Counted from the stretch's first letter, positions 27,031 through 35,443 are shown. The stretch is 64,000 bases of DNA from Quatrionicoccus australiensis (GCF_020510525.1 NZ_CP075188.1:248001-312000); one strand, 5' to 3'. The notes: generated by a model from the letters alone, not told the origin. Program-made: numbers and translations.

Positions 27031-27630
27031 ATGAAAATCCTGCAAATCAACGCCAGTGCCCGTTCTGCCGGTGCCAACTCGACCCGTCTGGCCGATGCCG
27101 TCACCGCCCGCCTGCTCGCTGCCAACCCGCAAGCCGTCGTCGAACTGCGTGACCTCGCCGCCCAGCCGCATCCGGTGCTCGACGAGCCGGCTCTCGGTGC
27201 CTTGTTCACCCCGGCCGAACAGCGCTCGCCGGAACAGGCGGCGCGCGTCGCCCTCGACGATGCGCTGATCGCCCAGGTCCAGGCCAGCGACGTCATCGTG
27301 CTCGGCGTGCCGATGTACAACTTCGGCGTGCCGGTGCAACTGAAGACCTGGATTGATGCCATCGCCCGCGCCGGCGTCACCTTCCGCTACACCGAGAACG
27401 GTCCGGAAGGCCTGCTCAAAGGCAAGAAGGTTTACGTTGCGCTGGCCCGTGGCGGTCTCTACCGCGGCACCCCGGCCGACTCGCAGGTGCCTTACCTGCA
27501 GAGCGTGCTTGCCTTCCTCGGTCTGAGCGACGTCGAATTCATCTACGCCGAAGGCCTGGCCATGGGCGCCGAATCGGCTGCCAAGGCCTTTGCCGAAGCC
27601 GATGCGCATCTGGACCAACTTTTTGCCTGA
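27031..27630 (+). CDS. azoR: FMN-dependent NADH:quinone/azo oxidoreductase
   Basis: 199 residues of flavodoxin-like fold: [14 protein letters not shown] phosphate-binding N-terminus, [18 protein letters not shown] core and [10 protein letters not shown] motif, all typical of AzoR. It reduces quinones and azo compounds by two electrons using NADH. An ACGGAG ribosome binding site precedes the ATG. A pirin gene follows 58 bases later. Confidence 0.9.
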   Translation: MKILQINASARSAGANSTRLADAVTARLLAANPQAVVELRDLAAQPHPVLDEPALGALFTPAEQRSPEQAARVALDDALIAQVQASDVIVLGVPMYNFGVPVQLKTWIDAIARAGVTFRYTENGPEGLLKGKKVYVALARGGLYRGTPADSQVPYLQSVLAFLGLSDVEFIYAEGLAMGAESAAKAFAEADAHLDQLFA

Positions 27631-27688
27631 TTCCCGGTCTGAACGGGCAGGGAAACCTGCCCGCCGGCCAGCCACAAGGAGTACCAAC

Positions 27689-28567
27689 ATGACCACGCAA
27701 AATGCCGCAAACACCTTCCGCAAGGTCGAGCGTCTCGTTCACGGCAAGGCGACTTCCGATGGTGCCGGCGTACGCCTGACCCGCGTCCTGACCCAGGACC
27801 TGCAACGCCGGCTCGATCCCTTCCTGATGCTCGACGCGTTCCGCAACGAGAATCCGGACGACTACATCGGCGGTTTCCCCGATCATCCGCACCGCGGTTT
27901 CGAAACCATCACCTACATGCTGGCCGGGCGCATGCGCCACCACGACAGCGCCGGCAACCGCGGCCTGCTCGGGCCGGGCAGCGCGCAGTGGATGGTCGCC
28001 GGCAGCGGCCTGATCCATTCCGAATTGCCGGAACAGGAATCGGGCCTCATGGAAGGCTTCCAACTCTGGCTCAACCTGCCGGCGGTCGACAAGATGATTG
28101 CGCCGAATTACCGCGATATTCCGGCGAATGCGATTCCGGAATACACCGCGGCCAACGGCGTGCACGTGCGCGTCATCGCCGGCGAGAGCCAGGGCACGGC
28201 CGGCGCGGTACAACGCCCGGTGACCGAACCGCTCTACCTCGACATCCACCTGCCCGCCGGCAGCCATTTCGAGCAGGCGGTCCCGGCCGGGCATAACGCC
28301 TTCGCCTACGTCTATCGCGGCCGGGCCGATATCGGCGGGACAACGGTCAACGATCGCCAGATGGCCATTTTCGCTAACGACGGTGCCGGCAGTGTGCGGG
28401 TCGAAGCCGCGGAAGACAGCCGTCTGATCCTGGTTGCCGGCCAGCCGCTCAACGAAGCGATCGCTCAATACGGGCCGTTCGTCATGAACACTGCCGAGCA
28501 GATCGAGCAGACGCTGCGCGACTACCGTGATGGCAAGTTCGAGGCAGCAGTGGTGCAGGCGCTGTAA
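27689..28567 (+). CDS. pirin family protein
   Basis: 292 residues from the ATG at 27689 behind an AAGGAG site; the longer open frame overlaps azoR. Bicupin with the pirin metal motif DHPHRGFETITYML (two His, later His and Glu: MRHHDS, LIHSELPEQ). Pirins can act as quercetinase-like dioxygenases or redox sensors. Linkage with azoR and LysR suggests a quinone/phenolic stress unit. Confidence 0.9.
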   Translation: MTTQNAANTFRKVERLVHGKATSDGAGVRLTRVLTQDLQRRLDPFLMLDAFRNENPDDYIGGFPDHPHRGFETITYMLAGRMRHHDSAGNRGLLGPGSAQWMVAGSGLIHSELPEQESGLMEGFQLWLNLPAVDKMIAPNYRDIPANAIPEYTAANGVHVRVIAGESQGTAGAVQRPVTEPLYLDIHLPAGSHFEQAVPAGHNAFAYVYRGRADIGGTTVNDRQMAIFANDGAGSVRVEAAEDSRLILVAGQPLNEAIAQYGPFVMNTAEQIEQTLRDYRDGKFEAAVVQAL

Positions 28568-28596
28568 GGCGATGCGGTCGCTGCTGCCCGGTAGCC

Positions 28597-28637
28597 GCGG
28601 CATGCCTCGCGAATAAGTGCGGCATGTCGTGCGAATA
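28597..28637. repeat. short tandem repeat, 22-base unit, two imperfect copies
   Basis: GCGGCATG followed by about 7 bases and GCGAATA occurs at 28597-28615 and again at 28619-28637. The pair lies in the gap between the pirin gene and the diguanylate cyclase and might be an operator repeat. Confidence 0.35.
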
Positions 28638-28739
28638 GGGCCGGAGCGGGCGGTTTACAGCGCCAAGCCAATCGGCTCAAATGTACGTTCGCCCGCCCGT
28701 TTTTCCGCCCCGGCGGGCGCTTTCCTTGCGACGCCCGCC

Positions 28740-29894
28740 ATGCACCCGCTTGCCCGATCACTGCCTGACGATGCTTCACCCGATCTCGCGCTGCGCGTCC
28801 GGGCCGATCAACTGCACCTTTTGTTCCGGCAGTCCTTTCCGGCGGTTTACATCAGCGTTCTCGTTGCCGCGATCGTCTGCCAGACCTTGTGGGGCGAAGT
28901 GCGGCACGAACTGTTGCTCGGCTGGTTGTTCGTGCTCTGCTTCTGCAGCATGCTCCGCTACACCCTGTTCCGGCAATACTGGAAGTGCCAGCCGCAAGGT
29001 TTGCAGATCCTCGACTGGGAAAAGCCGTACGCCCTGACGCTGTTTGCCACGTCCTCCTTCTGGGGCCTGGGCATGCTGTGGTTTGTCAGCGAAAGCACGC
29101 TGCTCTACCGCCTCGTCGAATTTCTTTTCTTGCTCGGCATGTCAGCCGGCGCCTTTTCGCACTACTCGGCGCGGCGCTACATGGTCATGGGGGCGATGAC
29201 CAGTGTTCTGCTGCCGACGACGCTATGGTTTGTTGCCTGTGGTCAGCCGATGGAAGTCAGCCTCGGCGTCGCCGCGCTGTTGTTCATCGGCGTCCTGATC
29301 CAGGCCGGTAACGCGATGTCTGCCGCCCAGGCCGATAATTTCCGGCTCACCTACCGCCTCGAGGCTGCCCGGCAGAAAGCCGAACAGATGGCGCATACCG
29401 ACGAACTGACCGGCCTGGAAAACCGGCGGGCCTTTTTCGAGCAGGGACAGGTTCTGGCCAATTATTGTGAACGCAAGCGCTTGCCGCTCAGCGTCGTCAT
29501 GATCGACGCCGACCATTTCAAGCAGATCAACGACCGTTTCGGCCACGCCATCGGCGATGCCGTGCTCCGCCATCTGGCCGTGCAACTGAAGGAGAGCCGG
29601 CGTAAATCCGATATCTGCGGCCGGCTGGGCGGTGAAGAATTCGCCATGCTCCTGCCCGATACGCCGCTCGGCGAGGCGATGGTGCTGGCCGAGCGCCTCT
29701 GTCGCGCCTGCGCCGGACAAACGCTGCGCATCGACGGCGAAACCGTCGTCAACACGGTCAGTATCGGCGTCGCCAGCGAAGGCTATACCATCGAGCACAT
29801 GCTCAGTTGCGCCGACGAAGCCCTCTATCAGGCCAAGGCGGCGGGGCGAAACCGGGTCATGGCCTGGTCCGACCAGGACGTCGTGGCGACCTGA
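28740..29894 (+). CDS. membrane diguanylate cyclase (GGDEF)
   Basis: 384 residues from the ATG at 28740, preferred because it puts about 30 polar residues before the first TM helix; GTG at 28617 or ATG at 28681 cannot be excluded, and no strong ribosome binding site decides. Five or six TM helices (MASE-like, about 30-200), a short coiled coil, then a GGDEF domain with active motif GGEEF and intact DxLTxLxNRR (DELTGLENRR). No RxxD inhibitory site is evident before GGEEF (CGRLGGEEF). It would make c-di-GMP. Its 3' end faces the HDOD gene that carries a c-di-GMP riboswitch. Confidence 0.9.
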   Translation: MHPLARSLPDDASPDLALRVRADQLHLLFRQSFPAVYISVLVAAIVCQTLWGEVRHELLLGWLFVLCFCSMLRYTLFRQYWKCQPQGLQILDWEKPYALTLFATSSFWGLGMLWFVSESTLLYRLVEFLFLLGMSAGAFSHYSARRYMVMGAMTSVLLPTTLWFVACGQPMEVSLGVAALLFIGVLIQAGNAMSAAQADNFRLTYRLEAARQKAEQMAHTDELTGLENRRAFFEQGQVLANYCERKRLPLSVVMIDADHFKQINDRFGHAIGDAVLRHLAVQLKESRRKSDICGRLGGEEFAMLLPDTPLGEAMVLAERLCRACAGQTLRIDGETVVNTVSIGVASEGYTIEHMLSCADEALYQAKAAGRNRVMAWSDQDVVAT

Positions 29895-29911
29895 GGCTGC
29901 CGCGCAGTCGT

Positions 29912-30793
29912 TCAGCTGCGATCGAGGCGTATGGTGTTGAGATCTTCCTCGACATCGCACTGCAGTTCGGCCAGTTCTTCCTCGTCGAAATTGAGGTAGT
30001 TGAGGGCGGCGGTGCCGTGCGCCATCCATTCCGTTTCGTCCGGCACATCGAGGAAGCGCGCGATCAGGTGGTCGGCGAGCAGGGAGATCGCGGTCAGGGC
30101 GCGCACTTCGTCGCTGACGGTCGACGCGCTGTCGGAGAGGATTTCGAAATTGTGATGCATGCGGATCGCCTTGACGATCAGTTCCGGCAGGTGCCAGTTG
30201 TGCGCCAGCATGGCGCCTACCGTTACGTGGTCCGTGCCATGCCGCTCGGTTTCCGTCTCCCACACGGCTTTGGCCGAGCGGTTGGCGATGAGCAGTGTCT
30301 CCTTGTAGTCGGGAAAACGCTGCATCAGGATGGGAATGCCGCAATCGTGGAACAGTCCGAAGGTGTAGGCATCCTCCTGGCTGATGCCGGGCACCCGCCG
30401 CGCCAGCCGGGTCGACACGGTGGCATGGTAATTCGAACGCTCCCAGAAACGTTCCATGCTGACGCCGTTCGATGACAGCGAGCGTTTCAGCGCCAGGCCG
30501 TTGACGATGCACAGGATGTTCTTCAAGCCGAGCACGGCCGCCGCCTTCTGCACTGTCTCGACCTTGTTGCGCAGCGCAAAGATCGGCGAGTTGGCCGTCT
30601 TCATCATCGATGCCGCCAGACTGAGATCGCCGCTGATCAGGCGGATGATCTTGTTGAAATCGACATCGGCACAGCGCGCCTCCTTGAGCAGGGCAGCGAC
30701 AACCACGGGGCAGGGCGGGATGAAAATGGTCTTGAGAATGTCGGAGACGGAGTCGGCGGCAACCTCGGTATTGATGACGGCTTCGTTGAGCAT
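29912..30793 (-). CDS. HDOD domain protein
   Basis: 293 residues from the ATG at 30793, with GGAGG 8 bases upstream; longer in-frame starts would run through the leader RNA. The HDOD core includes KIIRLISGDLSLAASMMKTANSP and FGLFHDCGIPILM, an HD-like fold with degraded metal ligands, usually regulatory rather than hydrolytic. The C-terminal 40 residues are acidic. The leader contains a c-di-GMP-I riboswitch, so expression is expected to follow c-di-GMP level. Confidence 0.88.
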   Translation of the reverse strand: MLNEAVINTEVAADSVSDILKTIFIPPCPVVVAALLKEARCADVDFNKIIRLISGDLSLAASMMKTANSPIFALRNKVETVQKAAAVLGLKNILCIVNGLALKRSLSSNGVSMERFWERSNYHATVSTRLARRVPGISQEDAYTFGLFHDCGIPILMQRFPDYKETLLIANRSAKAVWETETERHGTDHVTVGAMLAHNWHLPELIVKAIRMHHNFEILSDSASTVSDEVRALTAISLLADHLIARFLDVPDETEWMAHGTAALNYLNFDEEELAELQCDVEEDLNTIRLDRS

Positions 30794-30869
30794 GGCAACA
30801 ACCTCCAGAGATAACGAACGATTCGGAGATCGAGGGCATCCTGCCCGCACACGCTGCAACTGCCTTGTT

Positions 30870-30952
30870 GGCAACCCCACTGTCATCGAGCCGGCGGACC
30901 GGTTCATTAGACTGGAAGCTTTGCGTCCCCGCCTTTCGACGGGTTTGCCCTG
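30870..30952 (-). promoter_or_regulatory. class I c-di-GMP riboswitch (GEMM-I) aptamer
   Basis: On the minus strand, in the leader of the HDOD gene: CAGGGCAAACCC (from 30952), then a P2 stem CCCGTC-GAAA-GGCGGG with GNRA tetraloop, then the highly conserved GGACGCAAAGC, a CTAA tetraloop-receptor half, a P3 stem capped by CCGG-TCCG-CCGG, the ATGACAGTG receptor segment and the closing GGGGTTGCC (30878-30870) that pairs with GGCAAACCC to form P1. Order, sequence and pairing match the GEMM-I consensus. The rest of the 399-base gap (30794-31192) holds the expression platform toward 30793 and, on the other side, a GGTCGACC palindrome and a GGCGC/GCGCC hairpin with A/T runs near 31063-31081. Confidence 0.88.
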
Positions 30953-31192
30953 ATCAATGAGCCGCCACCTTAGCAGCGCTTTTCGACACACTGTTGCGTT
31001 AAATCAAATAACTGTCACAGTCCGTGAAAAGAGCTCCCGTCGGGCGGTCGACCGTTAAAAAAGGCGCTTTTTGCGGCGCCCGATTGCGGCATGGTTGCGA
31101 CCGATGGCGAAGCTGCTCGTCGCATGCATCGGGGCGTTCAGGAAACCATCCCGGATGCGACAATATCCATCCCAAAAACGGAAGGCGCCGCA

Positions 31193-32110
31193 ATGGACTT
31201 CTCCCAGCTCAGTGAATCCCTGCAGCGCGATGCGGTCTGGGTCGTTTTTCTCAACGTGCTGGCGCAACAGGTCGGCCTGCCGGTGCCGGCGGTGCCCACC
31301 TTGCTGCTGGCCGGCAGCCTTGCCCTCGGTTCCGGGCAACTGGCCAGCATTCTGGCTGCGGCCATTGTTGCCTCGGTGCTTGCCGACTGGATGTGGTATT
31401 TGGCCGGCCGGGCCTTCGGCTACCGGGTGCTGTCCGGGCTGTGCCGCCTGTCGATCAACCCCGGCTCCTGCGTCAGCCAGACGGAAGCGCGCTTCGTGCG
31501 CTGGGGGCTTGGCTCGCTGGTCGTGGCCAAGTTCATTCCCGGCTTTTCCACCGTCGCTCCGCCGATTGCCGGCGCCTTGCGCATGCGCTTGCCCGGCTTC
31601 CTGCTCGCTGCGGCCACCGGTGCCGCGCTCTGGGCCGGACTGGCGCTGATCACCGGCTGGCTCCTGCGTGACGAGGTGCAAGCGACGATTGGCATGCTCG
31701 ACCGGCATGCCGGCGGTGCGCTGATCGTGGCGGGCGGTGTGATCGTCGTCTGGCTGGGCTGGAAGCTGTGGCAGAAATATCGCTTCCAGCAATTGTCGGT
31801 CGTGCCGCACATCACCCCCGACGAACTGCTGGCCGCCATGGCGTCCGGACAAGCCCCGCTTCTGCTCGACCTGCGCGGCCCGGCCATGGTCGCCGAGAGT
31901 GGCCCGATCAGCGGTGCCACCCTGGCCGAACATGATCGCCTGCTTGATGCGGTCGGCGCGTGGCCCAAGCATCAGCCCATCGTCACTCTGTGCAATTGTC
32001 CGGAGGATGCCGGTGCGATCCTCGCCGCGCATCGGCTGCTCGAGGCAGGCTATTTGTCGGTGCGACCCTTGCAGGGCGGCTACGCGGCCTGGCTGGCGGC
32101 GAACGGCTAA
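31193..32110 (+). CDS. DedA-family membrane protein fused to a rhodanese domain
   Basis: 305 residues from the ATG at 31193; an in-frame ATG at 31091 would add 34 residues without similarity. Residues 1-195 are a DedA/SNARE-associated domain (VGLPVPAVPTLLLAG, FVRWG, KFIPGFSTVAPPIAG), about five membrane segments. Residues 205-305 are rhodanese-like, with the active-site loop CNCPEDAG (Cys267 or Cys269). DedA proteins move undecaprenyl-phosphate or phospholipids; the rhodanese part faces the cytoplasm and may relay sulfur or sense redox state. Confidence 0.88.
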   Translation: MDFSQLSESLQRDAVWVVFLNVLAQQVGLPVPAVPTLLLAGSLALGSGQLASILAAAIVASVLADWMWYLAGRAFGYRVLSGLCRLSINPGSCVSQTEARFVRWGLGSLVVAKFIPGFSTVAPPIAGALRMRLPGFLLAAATGAALWAGLALITGWLLRDEVQATIGMLDRHAGGALIVAGGVIVVWLGWKLWQKYRFQQLSVVPHITPDELLAAMASGQAPLLLDLRGPAMVAESGPISGATLAEHDRLLDAVGAWPKHQPIVTLCNCPEDAGAILAAHRLLEAGYLSVRPLQGGYAAWLAANG

Positions 32111-32291
32111 GCTGGCCGGGGAGACAGAAATTTCCACCTGACCAGATGTAAAACCTCCCGGGTTGGAACTTTCCCGGGTAGCGAATGTCGGATTTTTGCA
32201 GCCGATACAAATAGTAGCGCCCGGTTTGTTGAGGAGAAGCGCTCGCGTAAACAGGGATGACAGCAGCGGGAAAACGCATGTAATGATGTTT

Positions 32292-32314
32292 TGCCATATT
32301 TGATATATATGGCA
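32292..32314. promoter_or_regulatory. AT-rich palindrome upstream of the chemoreceptor gene
   Basis: TGCCATAT (32292-32299) and ATATGGCA (32307-32314) are perfect inverted repeats with a 7-base spacer, in the most AT-rich part of the 268-base gap (32111-32378) before the chemoreceptor. It could be an operator; otherwise I see nothing coding in this gap. Confidence 0.35.
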
Positions 32315-32378
32315 TTATTGTCATGTGCGTTTTCGTCAAATATCCTGCTTCGTCACCCCTAAAGAGGTTTGCTCGGCC

Positions 32379-34028
32379 ATGAATATCCAAATCAAGCAAA
32401 AGCTGCTCATTCTTGTTGCAGCTGCCTTGTTGGCGCTGGTCAGCGTCGGCCTGTTTTCTTTCCTGCAGGCGAGCAAGCTGAATAATGCGCTGAACGAGGC
32501 GATTGTTCGCCATGCGGTGGTTGTCGATGCCATCGACAGGGCGCGTGCCGCCCAGGTTCATTTCAAGACCCAGGTGCAGGAGTGGAAGAACATTTTGCTG
32601 CGCGGCAAGGATGTTGAAGCCTTCAACAAGCATCTGAAGGGATTTGACGAAGAAGAGCGTGTCGTGAAGGAGAGGCTTGCCCAGGTCCGGGCTGCCACTG
32701 CAACGCTGGGCGTTGAACGGCGCCTGAAGATCGATGAGGTGGTTTCCACCTTCGACAAACTGGGGCCGAGCTACCGCGATGCCCTCAAGCAATACGACCG
32801 TGCTGCCGCCGACCCGGCTGCTGCCGTTGACAAGCTGGTCAAGGGCATGGACCGCGCTCCGAGCAAGGCAATTGACGAGCTGGTGGCAGAAATGCAGAAC
32901 ATTTCGACCGAATTCAACGCCGACGAAGCCGCGAAGGCGGCGGAGACCTTCTCTGCCGTCAAGACCGGGCTGCTTGCCTCGCTTCTCGTTGCGGTCATTG
33001 TCCTTGGCATCCTGTCCGTCTTTCTGGTCAGATCCATTACCGGCCCGCTGGCGAGCCTGGAGGCAACGATGACCCAGATTGCCGATAACGGCGACCTCAC
33101 CAGGCGTGCTGCCATCCACCATCAGGACGAAATCGGCCGTATGGCGGGGGCCTTCAACACCATGATGGGCCGTCTGCAAAAAATCATCGGCGAAGTGCAT
33201 GGCGCCAGCCAGCAGGTCTCTGTCGCTTCCGAGCAATTGGCAGGCTCCTCACGCTCCTTGGCCGATGTCTCCGAACAGCAGTCGAATGCCGTGGCGAGCA
33301 GTGCGGCCGCCATCGAGCAACTGACCGTGGCCATTTCATCGGTCTCGGAAACGGCCGGGGATGTGTACTCTCTGGCGCATGCCAGCGTCGAGCGCACGGA
33401 TGAAGGCTCGCGCAAGGTGTCGCAACTGGTCGGCGAAGTCGATCGCATCCAGCAGAACATGAACGAGATAGCCCGTACCGTCGATGCCTTCGTCAAGAGC
33501 ACCGAAGCGATTACCGGCATGACCAAAGAAGTGCGTGACATTGCCGACCAGACCAACCTGCTCGCACTCAATGCGGCCATCGAGGCGGCGCGCGCAGGTG
33601 AGGCTGGGCGGGGATTTGCCGTGGTGGCCGACGAGGTGCGCAAGCTGGCGGAAAAATCCGGTCTGTCGGCCAAGGAAATCGATGCCGTTACCCAGACGAT
33701 CGTGGCGCAATCAGGTGCCGTTCAGGCCGCGATTGATGCCGGGGAGCAATCCATCCAGACCAGCACGAGAATCGCCAGTGAAGTGGAGGGCGTTCTCAGT
33801 CATTCGCGCGACTCCGTGATGCAGTCGCGGCACGGCGTCACCGAAATCAGCAATTCGGTCACCGAGCAGAAGGTCGCCTCCACCGAAATCGCGCAGAGCA
33901 TGGAACGCATTGCCAACATGGTGGAAGAAAACAACGCGGCGGCACAGAGCATCAGTGCCTCAACCGATGACCTCCGCTCGCTTTCGCAACGCCTGGCGCT
34001 GACGGTTGCGGAGTTTCGTGTGGCTTAG
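32379..34028 (+). CDS. methyl-accepting chemotaxis protein
   Basis: 549 residues from the ATG at 32379 with AAGAGG upstream; an in-frame ATG 54 bases earlier is less likely. TM1 (about 8-30), a helical four-helix-bundle-like periplasmic domain (about 35-205) with [19 protein letters not shown]2 (about 208-230), HAMP, and a signalling domain whose tip includes [32 protein letters not shown]. No C-terminal CheR-docking pentapeptide. No other chemotaxis genes are nearby. Confidence 0.93.
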   Translation: MNIQIKQKLLILVAAALLALVSVGLFSFLQASKLNNALNEAIVRHAVVVDAIDRARAAQVHFKTQVQEWKNILLRGKDVEAFNKHLKGFDEEERVVKERLAQVRAATATLGVERRLKIDEVVSTFDKLGPSYRDALKQYDRAAADPAAAVDKLVKGMDRAPSKAIDELVAEMQNISTEFNADEAAKAAETFSAVKTGLLASLLVAVIVLGILSVFLVRSITGPLASLEATMTQIADNGDLTRRAAIHHQDEIGRMAGAFNTMMGRLQKIIGEVHGASQQVSVASEQLAGSSRSLADVSEQQSNAVASSAAAIEQLTVAISSVSETAGDVYSLAHASVERTDEGSRKVSQLVGEVDRIQQNMNEIARTVDAFVKSTEAITGMTKEVRDIADQTNLLALNAAIEAARAGEAGRGFAVVADEVRKLAEKSGLSAKEIDAVTQTIVAQSGAVQAAIDAGEQSIQTSTRIASEVEGVLSHSRDSVMQSRHGVTEISNSVTEQKVASTEIAQSMERIANMVEENNAAAQSISASTDDLRSLSQRLALTVAEFRVA

Positions 34029-34056
34029 TTTGGCGGGATGAGGCGGTCGGCCGCCG

Positions 34057-34428
34057 TCAGCCGGACTTCGAGGTGTGACGCGGGCCGAGCAGTGCACGTG
34101 CTGTCGCATCGTCCAGCGCTTTGCAATAAGGCGCACCATCGCTGCGGAACATGAAGAAGCAGTAATCGCCCGCCGGCATCCGCACGACACGCGTCAGGAC
34201 GTAAGCAAGCAGGGCGCCGCCCGACTGCTCGATTTCCTCCTTCTCGCTGACAATCTCGACGCCGGCTGGATGCGTCAGCAGCCGGGCAAATGCCGCCTCG
34301 GCCTCGATCCGGAAGCCGGCCGCGAAACGCCGCTTGCGGCGATTCTGCAGAAGCAGGATGGCACCGGTAATGAGCAGCGAAGCGATGATGGCAGTGATGT
34401 TTATGCGCCGATTATTGCCCGGTCGCAG
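34057..34428 (-). CDS. small membrane protein of unknown function without a standard start codon
   Basis: The frame is open from the in-frame TGA at 34468-34470 down to the stop at 34057-34059. Codon use and composition look native and the product is convincing: TM helix near the N-terminus (INITAIIASLLITGAILLL) followed by RRKRR and a mixed domain ending PRHTSKSG, about 115-123 residues. There is no ATG, GTG or TTG in frame before the TM helix; CTG at 34426-34428 is the best candidate. The missing start lies next to the integron cassette end (34483), so the 5' end may be altered by that insertion. I do not recognise the family. Confidence 0.5.
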   Translation of the reverse strand: MRPGNNRRINITAIIASLLITGAILLLQNRRKRRFAAGFRIEAEAAFARLLTHPAGVEIVSEKEEIEQSGGALLAYVLTRVVRMPAGDYCFFMFRSDGAPYCKALDDATARALLGPRHTSKSG

Positions 34429-34476
34429 CTTGCTTAGCCGGTTTGGCCTGCGATTTCGTGCGGCGGCTCAGTCGGG

Positions 34477-34543
34477 CAAAAACGTTCAAGTTGAGGCGCC
34501 TGCGCGGCTTTTCGCGCAGGTCGCCTCGAACGACGGGTTAGGC
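34477..34543 (-). other. attC recombination site of the cassette
   Basis: Minus strand: R'' box GCCTAAC (34543-34537), L'' CGTTCGAGG, a stem CCTGCGCG with loop AAAAGC and complement CGCGCAGG, a bulged A, L' CCTCAACTTGAAC, then G at 34483 and a degenerate R' (GTTTTTG, 34483-34477). The bottom-strand hairpin with L''/L' pairing and an unpaired spacer is the hallmark of attC. It starts about 30 bases after the cassette gene's stop. Confidence 0.8.
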
Positions 34544-35289
34544 GCTCTTGCTGGCAAAGTCGGCACGCCCGATTCATAGTTTACGTTCTACTTCGCTGAT
34601 TACCAGACTGCCGCTATCGACTTGCAGCGTGAAACGCACCTCGCCAGGTAGGCCATCTGCGTCGACGTACTGGACAGTCGCAACCGATGGTTCTGGACCA
34701 GTCTGAAAGCTAAGGCTGATGACATCACCATTGGAGAATACGGCTTGATTGTGATGGGTCAGGCCTATAAGCGGTGGCTCGAATCTCATGCGTAGCTTAG
34801 TAGCCGTATTGCCCACGTTGACCACTTTTATCTTGTATTCGGTGACGTCGCCACTACGAATCGTAGTGGAATGTTGTGGAACAAGCTTCGGTCTAGCAGC
34901 ATCGCGCCGCCTTTCACGCTCTTCCTCAAGCGCTCGCAGCTCTTGCTGCATCTGTTCTCTGCTAACAGCGACCAACTGGCTCTGCTGTTCGACGGAGTTT
35001 CTCAATTCTTCTGCCTGGAGCTCAAGTGCCTTGGTACTTTGGCGAAGTTCCTCACCCTGCTGCAGGTAGCCGAGTACGAGCCACAAGAAAGCTAGCGGCG
35101 CAAAAAATCCGGCAAAGAAATCACCCCACGCGTTGAGTTCAGTTGGCTGCTTTTGACTCCACAGCATGTACGCAGCGAATAGAAGCCATGCGATTGTGAC
35201 GATCAAGCCAAAAAGAAATTTCTTGTCTCTCATTAGCAATCCTTCGGCATATTGCCAGCTGAATTCATTGTCTGCATCCAAGCGCCTAA
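34483..35289 (-). mobile_element. solitary integron gene cassette
   Basis: The segment begins (minus strand) at the TTAGGC of a G/TTAGGC crossover site (35290/35289), carries a single gene in the same direction and ends with an attC site closing at G34483. In circular form the attC end would read GCCTAAC...GTTAGGC, perfectly complementary, which shows both ends belong to one cassette. Composition is visibly poorer in GC than the flanks. No second attC and no integrase gene are seen within the window. The right flank reads G/TTTTTG, not an attC core, which suggests insertion at a secondary site. The assignment is by motif and structure. Confidence 0.75.
34574..35233 (-). CDS. cassette-borne membrane protein of unknown function
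   Basis: 219 residues from the ATG at 35233, with AAGGA 8 bases upstream; a TTG at 35281 in frame would add 16 residues and sits right behind the cassette boundary. Two TM helices (about 6-26 and 37-58), a Gln/Glu-rich coiled coil (about 60-115: QQGEELRQS ... EEERERRRDA) and a C-terminal beta-rich domain of about 95 residues (VTEYKIKVVNVGNTATKLRM). Codon use differs from the neighbours, with many AT-ending codons. Topology would put the coiled coil and beta domain on one side of the membrane. I do not recognise the family. Confidence 0.8.
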   Translation of the reverse strand: MRDKKFLFGLIVTIAWLLFAAYMLWSQKQPTELNAWGDFFAGFFAPLAFLWLVLGYLQQGEELRQSTKALELQAEELRNSVEQQSQLVAVSREQMQQELRALEEERERRRDAARPKLVPQHSTTIRSGDVTEYKIKVVNVGNTATKLRMRFEPPLIGLTHHNQAVFSNGDVISLSFQTGPEPSVATVQYVDADGLPGEVRFTLQVDSGSLVISEVERKL

Positions 35290-35443
35290 CGTAAAGTCGA
35301 TGGCGATTTCGCCACGTATTCCGGGGCGGCGCCTGCCATTCTGGCGAACATGGCGGGCCGAACGGCGCTTGTATGCTGGAGGGGAACCGAATCCGGGCTG
35401 ATATTCATCGTGATCTGCATCCGCCAATTGCGTCATTGAGGTG

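Noticed and set aside
32150..32200. Two CCCGGG copies after the DedA-rhodanese gene as a terminator
   Set aside because: Each copy is self-palindromic, the possible stem is only 6 bp with a loop of about 11 bases and no U tract follows.
34537..34543. attC read on the plus strand instead of the minus strand
   Set aside because: The minus reading gives an exact GCCTAAC box, a gene in the right direction and matching ends; the plus reading would need a plus-strand cassette gene that is absent.
35284..35400. A second attC immediately upstream of the cassette
   Set aside because: Only the GTTAGGC core is present; no RYYYAAC box or complementary arm was found upstream, so the cassette appears solitary.
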